This document shows positions 14,879-24,403 of a stretch of DNA of 36,390 nucleotides, one piece after another; the first letter of the stretch is position 1, and every line of letters starts with the position of its first letter. Under the pieces are notes generated by a model, which saw nothing but the letters and a program-made list of their open reading frames with translations, was not told where the DNA came from and did no database searches. The stretch covers positions 1 to 36,390 of the forward strand of contig JANXAE010000019.1 of NCBI GenBank assembly GCA_025062235.1, written 5' to 3'. The stretch comes from Bryobacteraceae bacterium. Its GTDB lineage: Bacteria > Acidobacteriota > Terriglobia > Bryobacterales > Bryobacteraceae. The translations under genes were made by a program, and so were the position numbers.

Positions 14879-16225
14879 GATCCTTCGTGCGGACTCCCGT
14901 CCCGAGCGCACGCAGTCCGGCACCCCGATGCCCTCGTAAGCGTTGCCTGCTACCAACAGGCCGGGCCACGCAGCAAGACGCGCGCGAACCGCCTCCACGC
15001 GCTCGCGGTGTCCCACCGTGTACTGCGGCATGGAGCGCGGCCAGCGGGCAACGCGCACGAAGGATGGCTCGGCGCGAACATCGAGGATCCGCGCCAGCTC
15101 GTGCCGCACGACGTCCGTGATTTCGTGCTCGTCTGCACCCAACAGATCGTCTCCGCCGAGGAAGCAACGCATCAGCAGCATGTACGGCGGCTCGCGATGC
15201 GGAAACTTGGCGCCCACCCAGGTGCAGGCCAACAGCCTGTGCCGCTCGCACTTGGGCACTAGGAAGCCGAAGCCCCTCGGCATGGGGTGCACCAAGCTTC
15301 TCGGGTAGCCGAGCGAGACGGTGATCGAACCACGGTAGGGGATGGCCTCGAGCAGGTCGGAGAGGACGGGATCCAAGGCCCGCACCACACGCGCCGCCTC
15401 CCAGGCAGGGCAGGCAAGCACAATGTGCTCGGCGCTCAACCATTGGCCGCTGGCACGGACGCGGTATCCTGTGGGCATCCGCTCGACGGTCTCCGCTTCG
15501 GCGTACAAGATCTCCCCGCAACGGCGCACCTCCGCTGCCAGGACTTCCACCAACCGCCCCAAACCGTCTCGCAGGGTCTCGAACAAGGAACCCGCACGCC
15601 GGAGCCCACCCGTGCGGCGAGCAACCAGCAATCCGCGTGTCAGGCTTCCGTATCGTCGCTCCAGCTCGAGAAACCTTGGTAGGACGGCAGCCACGCCCAA
15701 CTCCGAGGCGTCGCCTCCGTAGACGCCAGCCAACAAAGGCTCCGCCAGATAGTCCACCGCCTCGCGGCCATAGTGCTCGCTGACGAACTCCGCCACCGAA
15801 CGGTCTTGGCCTGCCCTGCGCGGCCGGTGGAACCACTCGGTAGCCATGCGCCACTTGGTGCCGAACCCCAAAAGCCGAGAGGTCAGGACCGGCCACACGC
15901 GCGTGGGCACCATCATCATGAGCCCGTCGGGCAACGGCCTCAAGCGCCCGCGCTTCAGCACGTACGTTACGCGCTCGCGGTCGTTGGAGCCGATGATTTC
16001 GCCGGCGAGCCCGAGCTCGCGGATCAGCTCCGACGCCCAGGGCTTCTCGGCCAGGAAGCTGTCCGGGCCAGCCTCGACGAGGCACCCCCCGATGCGTTCG
16101 GTCCGAATGACGCCGCCCAGTCGCGGGCTCCGCTCGATGAGAGCGCAGGGCACGTGCGCACGCGCGAGCTCGTAGGCCGCCGCGAGCCCCGAGATCCCTC
16201 CTCCGACGATGACCGCCCTCCGCAT
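14861..16225 (-). CDS. hemG: HemY/HemG-type protoporphyrinogen (coproporphyrinogen) oxidase
   Basis: A 454-residue FAD-dependent oxidase that makes the porphyrin ring aromatic in the late haem pathway. The N-terminal dinucleotide motif is VIVGGGISGLAAAYELA (5-21), followed by IERSPRLGGVIRTE and EAGPDSFL. The C-terminal family stretch is LLVAGNAYEGIGVPDCVRSG. Length and motifs fit the HemY-like flavoprotein rather than the HemG flavodoxin type. From sequence alone it may act on protoporphyrinogen IX or, as in the Gram-positive pathway, coproporphyrinogen III. Its ATG follows the hemH stop directly (TGAATG), so the two are probably coupled. Last gene of the rimP-to-haem string. Confidence 0.92.
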   Translation of the reverse strand: MRRAVIVGGGISGLAAAYELARAHVPCALIERSPRLGGVIRTERIGGCLVEAGPDSFLAEKPWASELIRELGLAGEIIGSNDRERVTYVLKRGRLRPLPDGLMMMVPTRVWPVLTSRLLGFGTKWRMATEWFHRPRRAGQDRSVAEFVSEHYGREAVDYLAEPLLAGVYGGDASELGVAAVLPRFLELERRYGSLTRGLLVARRTGGLRRAGSLFETLRDGLGRLVEVLAAEVRRCGEILYAEAETVERMPTGYRVRASGQWLSAEHIVLACPAWEAARVVRALDPVLSDLLEAIPYRGSITVSLGYPRSLVHPMPRGFGFLVPKCERHRLLACTWVGAKFPHREPPYMLLMRCFLGGDDLLGADEHEITDVVRHELARILDVRAEPSFVRVARWPRSMPQYTVGHRERVEAVRARLAAWPGLLVAGNAYEGIGVPDCVRSGRESARRILAQLG

Positions 16226-17125
16226 TCAAGCCGCTTCGAGGCCGGCGCGTGCGATGGCGGCGAGCGCGGCAATGAAGGTCGGTGAAGCGTTCAGGGACTC
16301 CGTGCGCTGCAGGCTGAGGCCACGCTCGCGCGCATACCCGGCGAAATGAACGTCCACGTCGTAGAGGATTTCCAGATGATCGGCCACGAAGCCGATGGGC
16401 GCGATCACGACCTCGCGGGCGCCCTCGGCGGCGTACTGATCGAGGAGCGACTCGACCGTCGGGCCGAGCCATGGCTCCTCCGTGGCGCCTTGGCTCTGGT
16501 AGGCAAAATCCCACTGACTCAGGCCCAGGCGGCGGGCGACGGCCCCCGCCGTGGCCCTGGCCTCGCGATCATAAGGGTCGCCCTCTTCGAGGATGCGCAC
16601 CGGTAGGCTGTGTGCGGTGAACAAGACGCGGCGGTCCTCGGCCAGCAGGGGCGCCAGCTTCTCGGCATACGCTTCAATCAGCAACGGATGGTCGTGAAAG
16701 CTTCTCGTCCAGACGATCTCGGCTTTCATGCCGAGCTCCATCCGGGCCTGCTGCACCCTATCGTAGTAGAGGCCGATGCTCGCTCGCGAGTATTGCGGGG
16801 CCAGACAGATTGCCACCACGCGCTCGATGCCGTCGGCCCCGATCTGGGCCATCACCTCCCGGATGAAGGGCCGCCAGTTCCGCATCGCGAAGTAGACTCG
16901 CACCGGCATCCCGCACTGTCGGAGCTTGCGTTCCAGCGCTTCGGCCTGCTCGCGGGTGCGCGCGGTCAGAGGCGAGGCGCCCCCGATGGCTTCGTAGCGG
17001 CGTCGGAGTTCCGCCCGCAGCTCGGCAGGGGCCGGACGGCCTCCGCGAACGAGGTCCAAGTACGCGCCGAGGTCTTCGATCCGCTCCGGGGCCCCGTGGG
17101 CCAGCAGCAGGACCGCCTGTTTCAC
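16226..17125 (-). CDS. hemH: Ferrochelatase
   Basis: A 299-residue ferrochelatase inserting iron into the porphyrin. LLLAHGAPERIEDLGAYL opens the protein. The metal-site His is in LFTAHSLP, and the catalytic Glu region is PIGFVADHLEILYDVD. APQYSRASIGLYYD is also family-typical. The length is close to the short bacterial enzymes and no C-terminal extension is present. The GTG start overlaps the hemE stop by four bases (GTGA), and the stop touches the next ATG, which supports co-translation of hemE, hemH and the oxidase gene. It may use either protoporphyrin IX or coproporphyrin III, depending on which pathway this organism runs. Confidence 0.94.
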   Translation of the reverse strand: MKQAVLLLAHGAPERIEDLGAYLDLVRGGRPAPAELRAELRRRYEAIGGASPLTARTREQAEALERKLRQCGMPVRVYFAMRNWRPFIREVMAQIGADGIERVVAICLAPQYSRASIGLYYDRVQQARMELGMKAEIVWTRSFHDHPLLIEAYAEKLAPLLAEDRRVLFTAHSLPVRILEEGDPYDREARATAGAVARRLGLSQWDFAYQSQGATEEPWLGPTVESLLDQYAAEGAREVVIAPIGFVADHLEILYDVDVHFAGYARERGLSLQRTESLNASPTFIAALAAIARAGLEAA

Positions 17126-18144
17126 AGCTTGAATTCCCGCACGTAGCCGACGACTGCCTTGACGTGCTCGACCGGCGTCTCCGGCAGGATGCCGTGCCCC
17201 ACGTTGACGATGTGGCCAGGCCGGGAACCCGTGCGCTTGAGCAGCTCATGCACGCGCATCTTGATTTCCGGCAGGGGCGCGAACAAGACGGCGGGATCGA
17301 GATTGCCCTGAATGGCACAACGGTAGCTGACGTCCATCCAAGCCTGATCAATGGCCACGCGCCAGTCCACGCCCAGTACGTCGCAGCCGACGGCATGGAG
17401 TTCCCGGTAAAAGCCCCCCGCCCCGGTGCCAAAGTGAATGACAGGAACGCCGCTGGAACGCAAGCGTTCGATCAGGGCGCGGGAGTAGGGCGCTACGTAA
17501 CGCGAGTAGTCCTCAGGGCCGAGAGCTCCCACCCAACTGTCGAACACCTGGAGGGCGCGCGCGCCCGCGGTAACCTGAAGCAGGCCGAAGTCGCCGAGCA
17601 CGTCCACCAGCTTGCCCATCAGCCGGCGCCACAAGGTCTCGGCGCAGTACATCATCTGCTTGGTCTTCAAGAAATGACGGGTGGGCCCACCTTCGATCAT
17701 GTAGCTGGCCAGGGTGAACGGCGCACCCACGAAACCGATGACGGGTACGCGGCCGCCCAGCGCCTTGACCACCATCTGGATCGCCTCGCCCACGTAACCG
17801 AGATCCTCGGTGTTGGAAATCGAGAGCGCGTCAATATCTTCGGAGGTGCGCACCGGATTCTCGATGACGGGACCCTCGCCGGCCACATAGGTGAGCTTCA
17901 GCCCCATGGGCTCGACCGGCAACAGCAGATCGGCAAAGATGATCGCCGCGTCCACGTCCAGGATCTCCACCGGCTGGAGCGTCACGGTGGCGGCCAGTTC
18001 CGGCGTCTTGCAGATTTCGAGCAGGCTGTGCTTGGCCCGTATTGCCCGATACGGTCTCAGGTAACGGCCGGCCTGCCGCATGAACCACACCGGACGGACA
18101 TCGGTCGGACGACGGCGACAGGCATCGAGGAAGCGACTGTTCAT
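17122..18144 (-). CDS. hemE: Uroporphyrinogen decarboxylase
   Basis: A 340-residue decarboxylase converting uroporphyrinogen III to coproporphyrinogen III. RPVWFMRQAGRYL (near residue 17) carries the conserved arginines that bind substrate carboxylates. AAIIFADLLLPVEPMGLKL contains the catalytic Asp, GFVGAPFTLASYMIEGG is a family block, and FGTGAG is near the C-terminal third. I start at ATG 18144, where ATGA overlaps the apbE stop; the longer in-frame extension to 18258 lies inside apbE and is not conserved. Signs of translational coupling exist on both sides. Confidence 0.95.
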   Translation of the reverse strand: MNSRFLDACRRRPTDVRPVWFMRQAGRYLRPYRAIRAKHSLLEICKTPELAATVTLQPVEILDVDAAIIFADLLLPVEPMGLKLTYVAGEGPVIENPVRTSEDIDALSISNTEDLGYVGEAIQMVVKALGGRVPVIGFVGAPFTLASYMIEGGPTRHFLKTKQMMYCAETLWRRLMGKLVDVLGDFGLLQVTAGARALQVFDSWVGALGPEDYSRYVAPYSRALIERLRSSGVPVIHFGTGAGGFYRELHAVGCDVLGVDWRVAIDQAWMDVSYRCAIQGNLDPAVLFAPLPEIKMRVHELLKRTGSRPGHIVNVGHGILPETPVEHVKAVVGYVREFKL

Positions 18145-19139
18145 GGGAGCCACGCGCATTTCAGTTCCGCTGTATCCTCGCACAGGAATACGCGCAAGTC
18201 CTTGGGTGAGTGCCGGGCCGCCCATTGGCGGCCGAGTACGAAGAAAGGTTTGGTCCAAGCTTCGCTGTCCAGCGTTCTCGGAGCGAGCACAGAAACCGAA
18301 AGCACCCCCTGAGCGGGGTATCCGGTCCGCGGGTCCATGATGTGACTGTACGTCTTGCCGCCGGCCACGAAGAATTTCTCGTAGCTGCCGGAGGTGGAAA
18401 GGGACAGGTCCTTCAGGTGCAGTGTCTCGATCGTCTGCGTTTCGTCACGCGGATGCCGGATGCGGATCTCCCAGCCCTCGGGGTTGCCGGGCGGGGCGCC
18501 AAGGCCATAAATGCTGGAGCCCGAGGCGGAGATCAGCGCAGCGCGGATGCCATGCTCGCGCAGGACCGCTACCATGCGGTCCACGGCATACCCTTTGCCG
18601 ATGCCGCCCGGATCGAGCTCGACGCCCGGTTCGGTGAATCGCACCGTCTTTTCTTCCCGATCGAGCAGAACCCGCCGGTAGCCGACTTTGGCCAGCGCGG
18701 CCTTGACCTCTTCAGCCGAGGGCAGCCGGCCCGTGCCGCGGTAGAAACCCCAGACCTTCATGAGCGGGCCGACCGTGATGTCGAAGGCCCCTTCGCTGGC
18801 CCGGCTGTAGTCCAGGCAGGCTGCCAGCAGTTCGAACAGCTCGTCGCTGACACGGACGGGGCGCTCGCCCGCTTCCCGGTTCACGCGGCTCAACTCGCTG
18901 TTCGGCCGGTAATTCGAGAGCATCCGCTCCAGCCTGCGGGCCTCGGCGAAGGCGGCGTCGGCGGCAGCCTCCAGGCGCTCGCGATCCTCCCCGTAGAGGG
19001 CCACCGTGAAGGTGGTGCCCATGGCGTCCTGGCTGGCCTCGAGGCGCAGCAGCTCTTGCGGGAAGGCCCGCGCGCCGGACAGAAGCAGCAGGCAAGCAAC
19101 CAATGGGAGGCGTGCCGGGCCTCGAGCCGCAGGCCTCAT
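18141..19139 (-). CDS. apbE: ApbE-family FMN transferase
   Basis: A 332-residue flavin transferase that links FMN covalently to target proteins of redox complexes. The chosen ATG (19139) overlaps the rbfA stop (ATGA) and yields a lipoprotein- or Sec-like signal (basic start MRPAARG, hydrophobic core LPLVACLLLL). MGTTFTVALYG begins the domain. ELDPGGIGKGYAVD (about 190) and SHIMDPRTGYP (about 270) are the FAD- and Mg-handling motifs. Its place between ribosome-maturation and haem genes suggests that the haem oxidase or a respiratory complex benefits from shared expression; that link is inference. No NqrC/RnfG target gene is in the window. Confidence 0.92.
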   Translation of the reverse strand: MRPAARGPARLPLVACLLLLSGARAFPQELLRLEASQDAMGTTFTVALYGEDRERLEAAADAAFAEARRLERMLSNYRPNSELSRVNREAGERPVRVSDELFELLAACLDYSRASEGAFDITVGPLMKVWGFYRGTGRLPSAEEVKAALAKVGYRRVLLDREEKTVRFTEPGVELDPGGIGKGYAVDRMVAVLREHGIRAALISASGSSIYGLGAPPGNPEGWEIRIRHPRDETQTIETLHLKDLSLSTSGSYEKFFVAGGKTYSHIMDPRTGYPAQGVLSVSVLAPRTLDSEAWTKPFFVLGRQWAARHSPKDLRVFLCEDTAELKCAWLP

Positions 19140-19483
19140 TCGCTTCCTGACAGGTTTGCCCGTTCTGCGGGCTGAGCCTGCGTTTTTCGCCGATCGCTGT
19201 CTGCTTGGAAATGGAACTCGGGAATTCGCCATATGCGCAGCCGCCCGGCCACTTCCCGCCTGAGCCAATGCCGGGCGCCTTTCAGCGCTCGCAGTGCGGC
19301 TTCGCGGCCGGCTTCGCCGCCCGGCGCCTCCACCCGCACATCGGCCCGGCGGAGGTCCCGGCTGACCGCCACGCGCGTGACCGTGACGCCCGCCACGCGC
19401 GGGTCCGTCATCTCGTAGCCGATCAGTTCGGCCAACTCCTGCCGCAGGGCCTCCGCCACGCGGGCCGCACGCCGTGCATGCAT
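19136..19483 (-). CDS. rbfA: Ribosome-binding factor A
   Basis: A 115-residue RbfA, a KH-fold protein that assists 16S rRNA maturation in the small subunit, particularly in the cold. MHARRAARVAEALRQELAEL is the typical N-terminal helix. GYEMTDPRVAGVTVTRVAVS and the later LRIWRIPEFHFQAD give the KH domain. The ATG at 19483 follows the DUF503 stop by seven bases; a longer TTG-initiated frame is not conserved. The C-terminus (QAQPAERANLSGSE) is a short polar tail. The stop overlaps the apbE start. Confidence 0.92.
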   Translation of the reverse strand: MHARRAARVAEALRQELAELIGYEMTDPRVAGVTVTRVAVSRDLRRADVRVEAPGGEAGREAALRALKGARHWLRREVAGRLRIWRIPEFHFQADSDRRKTQAQPAERANLSGSE

Positions 19484-19490
19484 GTTCAGC

Positions 19491-19778
19491 TCACGCCAGC
19501 CATTCCACGGTCGCCGCCACAAGATCTCCGCCCAACAACGCGGCCGCTTCGCGCTCTACGGCGTCCAGCACCATCGCCGCTTGCTGGTGGTCCCCGGAAA
19601 CGGTCACCGCAGCCAACAGCGCCCGCTGCCAAAGGTCCTGATAGTCAATCTCGGCCACGGCCACGTTGAACCTGCGCCGGAGCCGGTCCTTCAGGCCTTG
19701 GACGACCTGGCGTTTGTCCTTGAGCGAGTGGGAATTCTCCAGTCTCACCTCGAGGGTGAGTACACCCACGGAAGGCAT
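19491..19778 (-). CDS. DUF503 (YlxP-like) protein
   Basis: A 95-residue protein of the DUF503/YlxP family, small ribosome-associated proteins usually encoded between infB and rbfA. The opening VGVLTLEVRLENSHSLKDKR and the following QVVQGLKDRLRRRFNVAVAE match the family. Its length is standard. It lies nine bases after the infB stop and seven before rbfA. The precise biochemical role is not established; YlxP has been linked to ribosome maturation because of this conserved neighbourhood. Confidence 0.9.
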   Translation of the reverse strand: MPSVGVLTLEVRLENSHSLKDKRQVVQGLKDRLRRRFNVAVAEIDYQDLWQRALLAAVTVSGDHQQAAMVLDAVEREAAALLGGDLVAATVEWLA

Positions 19779-19787
19779 CGGGCCTCG

Positions 19788-22700
19788 CTAGACGAGAACC
19801 TCGGCGGGAGCCTGTTCGCGCACGAAGGCTTCCAGGACGTCCCCCGGCTTGATGTCGTTGAAGTTTTCGATGGCCAGGCCGCACTCCAAACCGCTCTTGA
19901 CCTCGCTGGCGTCGTCCTTGTAACGCTTCAGGGACGCGATCCGTCCGGTGTAGACGACCACGTTGTCCCGCAACACGCGAACCTCGCTGTCGCGCGTGAT
20001 GACGCCATCCACAACCAAACAGCCGGCCACCGTACCGACCTTGGCGATGCGGAAGATCTGCTTGACTTCCGCCCGTCCGCGGTAGACCTCGCGCACGACA
20101 GGTTCGAGCAGCCCTGCCATGGCACGCTTGATCTCGTCGGTGAGCTCGTAGATCACCGAGTGGAGGCGAACATCCACCTTCTCCTGTTCGATCAGCGCCG
20201 CGGCATTGCGGTCCGGCCGCACGTTGAAGCCGATGATCACCGCATCCGACGCCGAGGCCAGTGTCACGTCGTTCTCGGTGATCGCGCCCACGCCAGCATG
20301 GATGACCTGGATCCGCACCTTCTCGCTCGAAAGCTTCTCCAGCGTGTCCCGGAGCACTTCCGCCGTGCCCGCAACGTCCGCCTTCACGATCAGCTTCAGT
20401 TCCTTGACCTCGCCTTCCTTCAGTTGCGTATGGAGCTTCTCGAGCGAAATCCGGGGCACGCGCAGCAGCGCCTGTTCTCGCGCCTTCTGCTCGCGGTAGA
20501 GCACGATCTGCTTGGCCTTGGCCGGGTCGGTCACCACCTGGATGCTGTCGCCCACCTCCGGCAACGCTTCCAGCCCGATCACCTCGACGGGCGTGGCGGG
20601 CCCGGCCTCCTCGACACGCTCGCCCCGGTCGTTGAACATTCCCCGCACCTTGCCCAGCACAGTGCCCGAAAGCACGTAATCTCCGACGCGCAAAGTCCCG
20701 TTGTTGACCAGCACCGTCGCTACCGGGCCGCGGCCCTTGTCCATCCGAGCTTCCAGAACCGTCCCCACGGCCGGGCGCTTCGGATTGGCCTTCAGCTCCC
20801 TGAGATCGGCCACCAGCAGGATCATCTCGAGCAGATGGTCCAGGTTCTGCTTCGTGCGCGCCGAAACCGGCACCATCGGCGTATCGCCGCCCCAGTCGTC
20901 CGGCACCAGGCCACGCTCGCTGAGCTGGTGTTTGACGCGATCGGGCTGGGCGTCCGGTTTGTCTATCTTGTTGATCGCCACCACGATGGGCACCCCAGCC
21001 GCGCGCGCATGATCGATCGCTTCCAGCGTCTGGGGCATCACGCCGTCGTCGGCCGCGACCACCAGCACCACCACGTCCGTCACCTTGGCGCCGCGGGCGC
21101 GCATGCGCGTGAACGCTTCGTGCCCCGGCGTGTCAATGAAAACGATCTTGCGCTTGACCTTCTGCCGCTTGCCCTCGCGCTCCTCCTCGAGCTCGACGAA
21201 GACCTCGTAGGCACCGATGTGCTGCGTGATCCCGCCTGCCTCTCTTGCCGCTACGTTGGTCTGGCGAATCGCGTCGAGCAGCGTGGTCTTGCCATGGTCC
21301 ACGTGGCCCATGACCGTGACCACCGGCGCGCGAGGCTCCAAGACCTGATCCTCGCCGGCTTGCTCTAGCTCGATCTGCGTGGCGGCTTCCTCTTCGAAGC
21401 TCACCTGCGAAACCTCGGCGCCCAGCTCGCGCGCGATCTCTTCAGCCAACTTGACGTCGAGCGTCTGGTTGATCGTGGCGAGGATCCTGCGGTCCATCAG
21501 CTTCTTGATCACGATGGCTGCCTTCAGTTCCAGCTTCTCGGCCAGCTCCTTGACCGTGATGCCCTCGGCAATGGTGATCTTCTTGCCTTCGGCCGGCCGT
21601 TCCGGAAGCTCTTCGCGCCTGGGCGCCGGGCGGTGCAGGATCTTTTCCTTCTCTTCAGGCTCGCGCTCGCGTTCGACAGCCCGCGGAGGCTTGCGCGCCA
21701 CCGCGCGCCGCCCGTCGGCGGGAGGCGCGGTCACCGGAACCGGGGTCGTCGGATGCGGGCCGCGGGTGCGCGCCACCGCGCCCCCGGTTGCGCTCGGCCG
21801 CAAGGGTTGGCCCGGACGTACAGGGCCTTGATAAATCGGCTGGCCCGGCACGGGACGGATCGGCTGCCCCGGCCGCGGCACAGGCTGGCCGGGCATGGCC
21901 CGGGTCTCGGCCAGCTTCTTCGCGAGCTCAGGGTGGGGTGGCACCACCGGCCTCGGTGCGGGCTGCCCCGCCAGCGAAGCCGGCTGCTTGCCCACCACCA
22001 CTGCGGCGGGTGGTGTGGCCGGCGTGGCCGAAGCGGCGGGAACGGGCTGCGCTCCAGGCTTCACAGGCGGTTTCGGCGGGCTTTGCACCAAGCGCAGCGT
22101 GGGAAGAACCGACGGCCGCGGAACGCCCAAGATCTGACCGGGCTTGGGCGGCGGAGCCACAGGCTTGGATTGCGGCGGTTCTGCCTTCTCCGCCGCGGGA
22201 CCTGGGGCAGGCGCCAGCGCAACCTGAGCGCTTGCCGGCGGCGGCACTTGCGTCGAGGGAGGTGCCGAGGGTGCAACAGGTGGCCCCGAAACCTCCGCGG
22301 CAGGCGGCACAGATTCGGTCGGCGCTGCCGGCTGCGACGTTGGTGGCGGCGCGACAACAGCCGCAGGAGCGGTCTCAAGGCCCGCCTGGACCGCGGCCCG
22401 GCCGGCCAGCGGCGGACGGACGGGACGAGCTGGCCGCGCAACGATGGCCGCCAAGTCGGGCGTTCGGGGTGGCGTAACGACAACCGGGGGAGCCTCGGGT
22501 GGCCGTGCCGGGGCAGCGACAGGCTCCGGCTCGGTCTGCTCGACGGCCGCGGGCTGCATCTCGGGCGCAACCGGCGGCGCCGCCGGCTCGGTGACGGTTG
22601 CTTCGGGTTCGGGCGCAGGTTCCGCCTTCTCCCCCCCGACCACGATACCGAAGTGGCGCCGGATCTTTTCGGCGACCTCTTCGTCTATCGAGCTGGAGTG

Positions 22701-22802
22701 AGTCTTTTTCTCGGTGATGCCAAACTGCGGCAGCAGCGCGAGGATGACGCTGTTGGGCTGCTCGCATTCGCGCGCCAGCTCGTTGATCCGGATCTTCTTC
22801 AT
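19788..22802 (-). CDS. infB: Translation initiation factor IF-2
   Basis: A 1004-residue IF-2 that places initiator tRNA on the 30S subunit and promotes subunit joining using GTP. An N-terminal IF2-N domain (about 1-52) is followed by a very long proline/alanine-rich linker (about 58-405) with PGQP repeats near 304-335. A second IF2-N domain spans about 410-460. The GTPase domain has G1 GHVDHGKT (499-506), G3 DTPGHEAF and G4 NKID. Domains II to IV run to the end, where [18 protein letters not shown] is typical. AAGGGGG sits very close to the ATG. It lies downstream of nusA; no ylxR is found between them. Confidence 0.96.
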   Translation of the reverse strand: MKKIRINELARECEQPNSVILALLPQFGITEKKTHSSSIDEEVAEKIRRHFGIVVGGEKAEPAPEPEATVTEPAAPPVAPEMQPAAVEQTEPEPVAAPARPPEAPPVVVTPPRTPDLAAIVARPARPVRPPLAGRAAVQAGLETAPAAVVAPPPTSQPAAPTESVPPAAEVSGPPVAPSAPPSTQVPPPASAQVALAPAPGPAAEKAEPPQSKPVAPPPKPGQILGVPRPSVLPTLRLVQSPPKPPVKPGAQPVPAASATPATPPAAVVVGKQPASLAGQPAPRPVVPPHPELAKKLAETRAMPGQPVPRPGQPIRPVPGQPIYQGPVRPGQPLRPSATGGAVARTRGPHPTTPVPVTAPPADGRRAVARKPPRAVEREREPEEKEKILHRPAPRREELPERPAEGKKITIAEGITVKELAEKLELKAAIVIKKLMDRRILATINQTLDVKLAEEIARELGAEVSQVSFEEEAATQIELEQAGEDQVLEPRAPVVTVMGHVDHGKTTLLDAIRQTNVAAREAGGITQHIGAYEVFVELEEEREGKRQKVKRKIVFIDTPGHEAFTRMRARGAKVTDVVVLVVAADDGVMPQTLEAIDHARAAGVPIVVAINKIDKPDAQPDRVKHQLSERGLVPDDWGGDTPMVPVSARTKQNLDHLLEMILLVADLRELKANPKRPAVGTVLEARMDKGRGPVATVLVNNGTLRVGDYVLSGTVLGKVRGMFNDRGERVEEAGPATPVEVIGLEALPEVGDSIQVVTDPAKAKQIVLYREQKAREQALLRVPRISLEKLHTQLKEGEVKELKLIVKADVAGTAEVLRDTLEKLSSEKVRIQVIHAGVGAITENDVTLASASDAVIIGFNVRPDRNAAALIEQEKVDVRLHSVIYELTDEIKRAMAGLLEPVVREVYRGRAEVKQIFRIAKVGTVAGCLVVDGVITRDSEVRVLRDNVVVYTGRIASLKRYKDDASEVKSGLECGLAIENFNDIKPGDVLEAFVREQAPAEVLV

Positions 22803-22841
22803 ACCCCCTTGCGACCAGACGTCGCCTGTGCCTGCACAGCT

Positions 22842-22862
22842 TCATCGCGCCAGGTCGCTCAT
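22842..22862 (-). CDS. Possible six-residue leader peptide before infB
   Basis: GGGAGGT lies a few bases upstream of an ATG whose frame, MSDLAR, ends at TGA after six residues. The site is stronger than that of infB itself, whose start is 40 bases further on. The TGA overlaps another ATG (CGATGAAG) in a non-infB frame. A ribosome-loading or coupling role is possible. It may also be chance or a remnant of a lost ylxR. Confidence 0.2.
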   Translation of the reverse strand: MSDLAR

Positions 22863-22909
22863 CGTTACCTCCCGCCAGTGAGATTCCGACCGTCGCTCGA
22901 TCTGAGCTT

Positions 22910-24375
22910 CTATCCTAACAAATCCTGCTCGACGGCCGTACCGGAATCATCCGAATCGGACAAGCCCGTCCGCCGCGCCTGCTCCGCCGACGTCTCTCCG
23001 GGAGCATGAGATGCGCTCTCGGGCGCCTCCAACACGGGCTCGCCCGCGACGTCGGCCCCCGCCTCGCTCGGCCCGGCTTCGACCACCGAGGAGAAATCCT
23101 CGGCCGCCAGCGCCTCTTCGTACTGCGCGTAGTAGTTGTTGACTGCGATTTGGATGGCCTGCACCGTATCGAGGCTGATTCCTTCGATCGCCTGCAATTG
23201 TTCCGGAGTCATGGCACCGAGCTGCTCGACAGTTTCCACCCCCGCCTCGAGCAAGCGCTCGACGACGTCCTCCCCCAGACCCTGGTCTATGAGCACACTG
23301 ACGGGCGCGCCCGGGACGACCAGCCCCGCCGCGGCCGACTCGGCCTCTCGCCGCTTTTCTTCCTCGCTCTTGATGTCTATCCGCCAGCCCATCAACTTGG
23401 CCGCCAGGCGCACGTTCTGCCCTTTCTTGCCGATGGCCAGCGAAAGCTGCGAGTCTTCGACGATGACCTCCATGTGCTTCTCATCCGGATCCAGGATCGT
23501 GACCCTGGAGATCTTCGCCGGGCTGAGGGCGTGCGTGACGAAAACCACCGGGTCGTCTGAGTACTCGATGATGTCAATCTTCTCGCCCCGCAGCTCGCGG
23601 ATGATGGATTGCACCCGCATGCCCTTCATGCCCACGCAAGCGCCGACGCCGTCCACGTCCCGGTCGCGGCTTTGCACGGCGATCTTGGTGCGCTCGCCCG
23701 CTTCGCGCGCGCAGGCTTTGATGACGACGGTGTTGTCGTAGATCTCCGGCACTTCTTGCTCGAACAGTCGCATGACCAGCTCGGGGGCCGCCCGCGACAC
23801 GATCACGCCCGGCGTCTTGCCCGTCTTTTCCACGCTCTTGATCACGCAGCGGATGCGGTCGCCCACGCTGTAGCTGTCCAGCTTGGACTGCTCCTTCTTG
23901 GGCAGGCGGGCTTCGGTCTTGCCCAGGTCCACGATCAGATCGGGGCCTTCCACCCTCTTGACCGTGCAGTTGACCAGTTCCCCCACGCGGCCCGCGTACT
24001 CCTGGTAGACGATCTCGCGCTCGGCCTCGCGCACCTTTTGCAGGATCACCTGCCGCGCCGTCTGCGCTGAGATGCGTCCCAGATGCTCGGTCGAGCGGCG
24101 CACACGGATCACCGAGCCTACCTGCGCGGCCGGGTCGTACCGCCGCGCCTGCTCGACCGTCAGTTCGTTGACGGGATCCGCGACTTGTTCGACGACGCGT
24201 TTGAGAGCATAGATCTGTATGCCGCCCTCCTCGAATTCCGCCACCAGCTCTTCGCTGGTGCGGAACTGCTTGCGCGCGGCGGCGATCATGGCGTCGCGCA
24301 CCGCGGCCAGCACGATCTGCGGGTCAATGCCCTTTCCTTGCTCAGGATCTCAATGGATTCCAGGATGGTAGCCAA
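22910..24375 (-). CDS. nusA: NusA transcription factor, frameshifted near the start
   Basis: NusA binds RNA polymerase and modulates pausing, termination and antitermination. The main frame (from 24313) carries most of the N-terminal domain, an S1 domain (AGRVGELVNCTVKRVEG, then LIVDLGKTEARLP), two KH domains (VDGVGACVGMKGMRVQSI, then SLAIGKKGQNVRLAAKL) and a C-terminal helix-hairpin repeat. The conserved first 14 residues (LATILESIEILSKE) lie one frame away, beginning at TTG 24375 with GGAG eight bases upstream. They join KGIDPQIVLAAV only if one base is added in the GGAAAGG run at 24331-24337 (as read on minus). So the window carries a one-base deletion. It could be a sequencing error, a recent mutation, or be bypassed by internal start. 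Full length with the base restored would be 488 residues. Confidence 0.9.
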
Positions 24376-24403
24376 GATGACTTCTCCGGAAACTTCAGGC
24401 TGG

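Noticed and set aside
14541-16514. A 657-codon minus-strand open frame over the haem oxidase gene
   Set aside because: It has no recognisable product and is rich in Arg and Gly. It is the out-of-register shadow of hemY/hemH, which carry clear FAD and ferrochelatase motifs.
19482-21368. A 628-codon plus-strand frame antisense to infB
   Set aside because: Histidine-rich shadow of a GC-rich gene with the IF-2 GTPase motifs intact on the other strand.
22375-22845. A 156-codon minus-strand frame beginning at the end of the MSDLAR mini-frame, with an ATGA overlap
   Set aside because: It lies inside infB in another frame, is Arg/Gly/Ala-rich and has no family features. The infB frame is clearly used.
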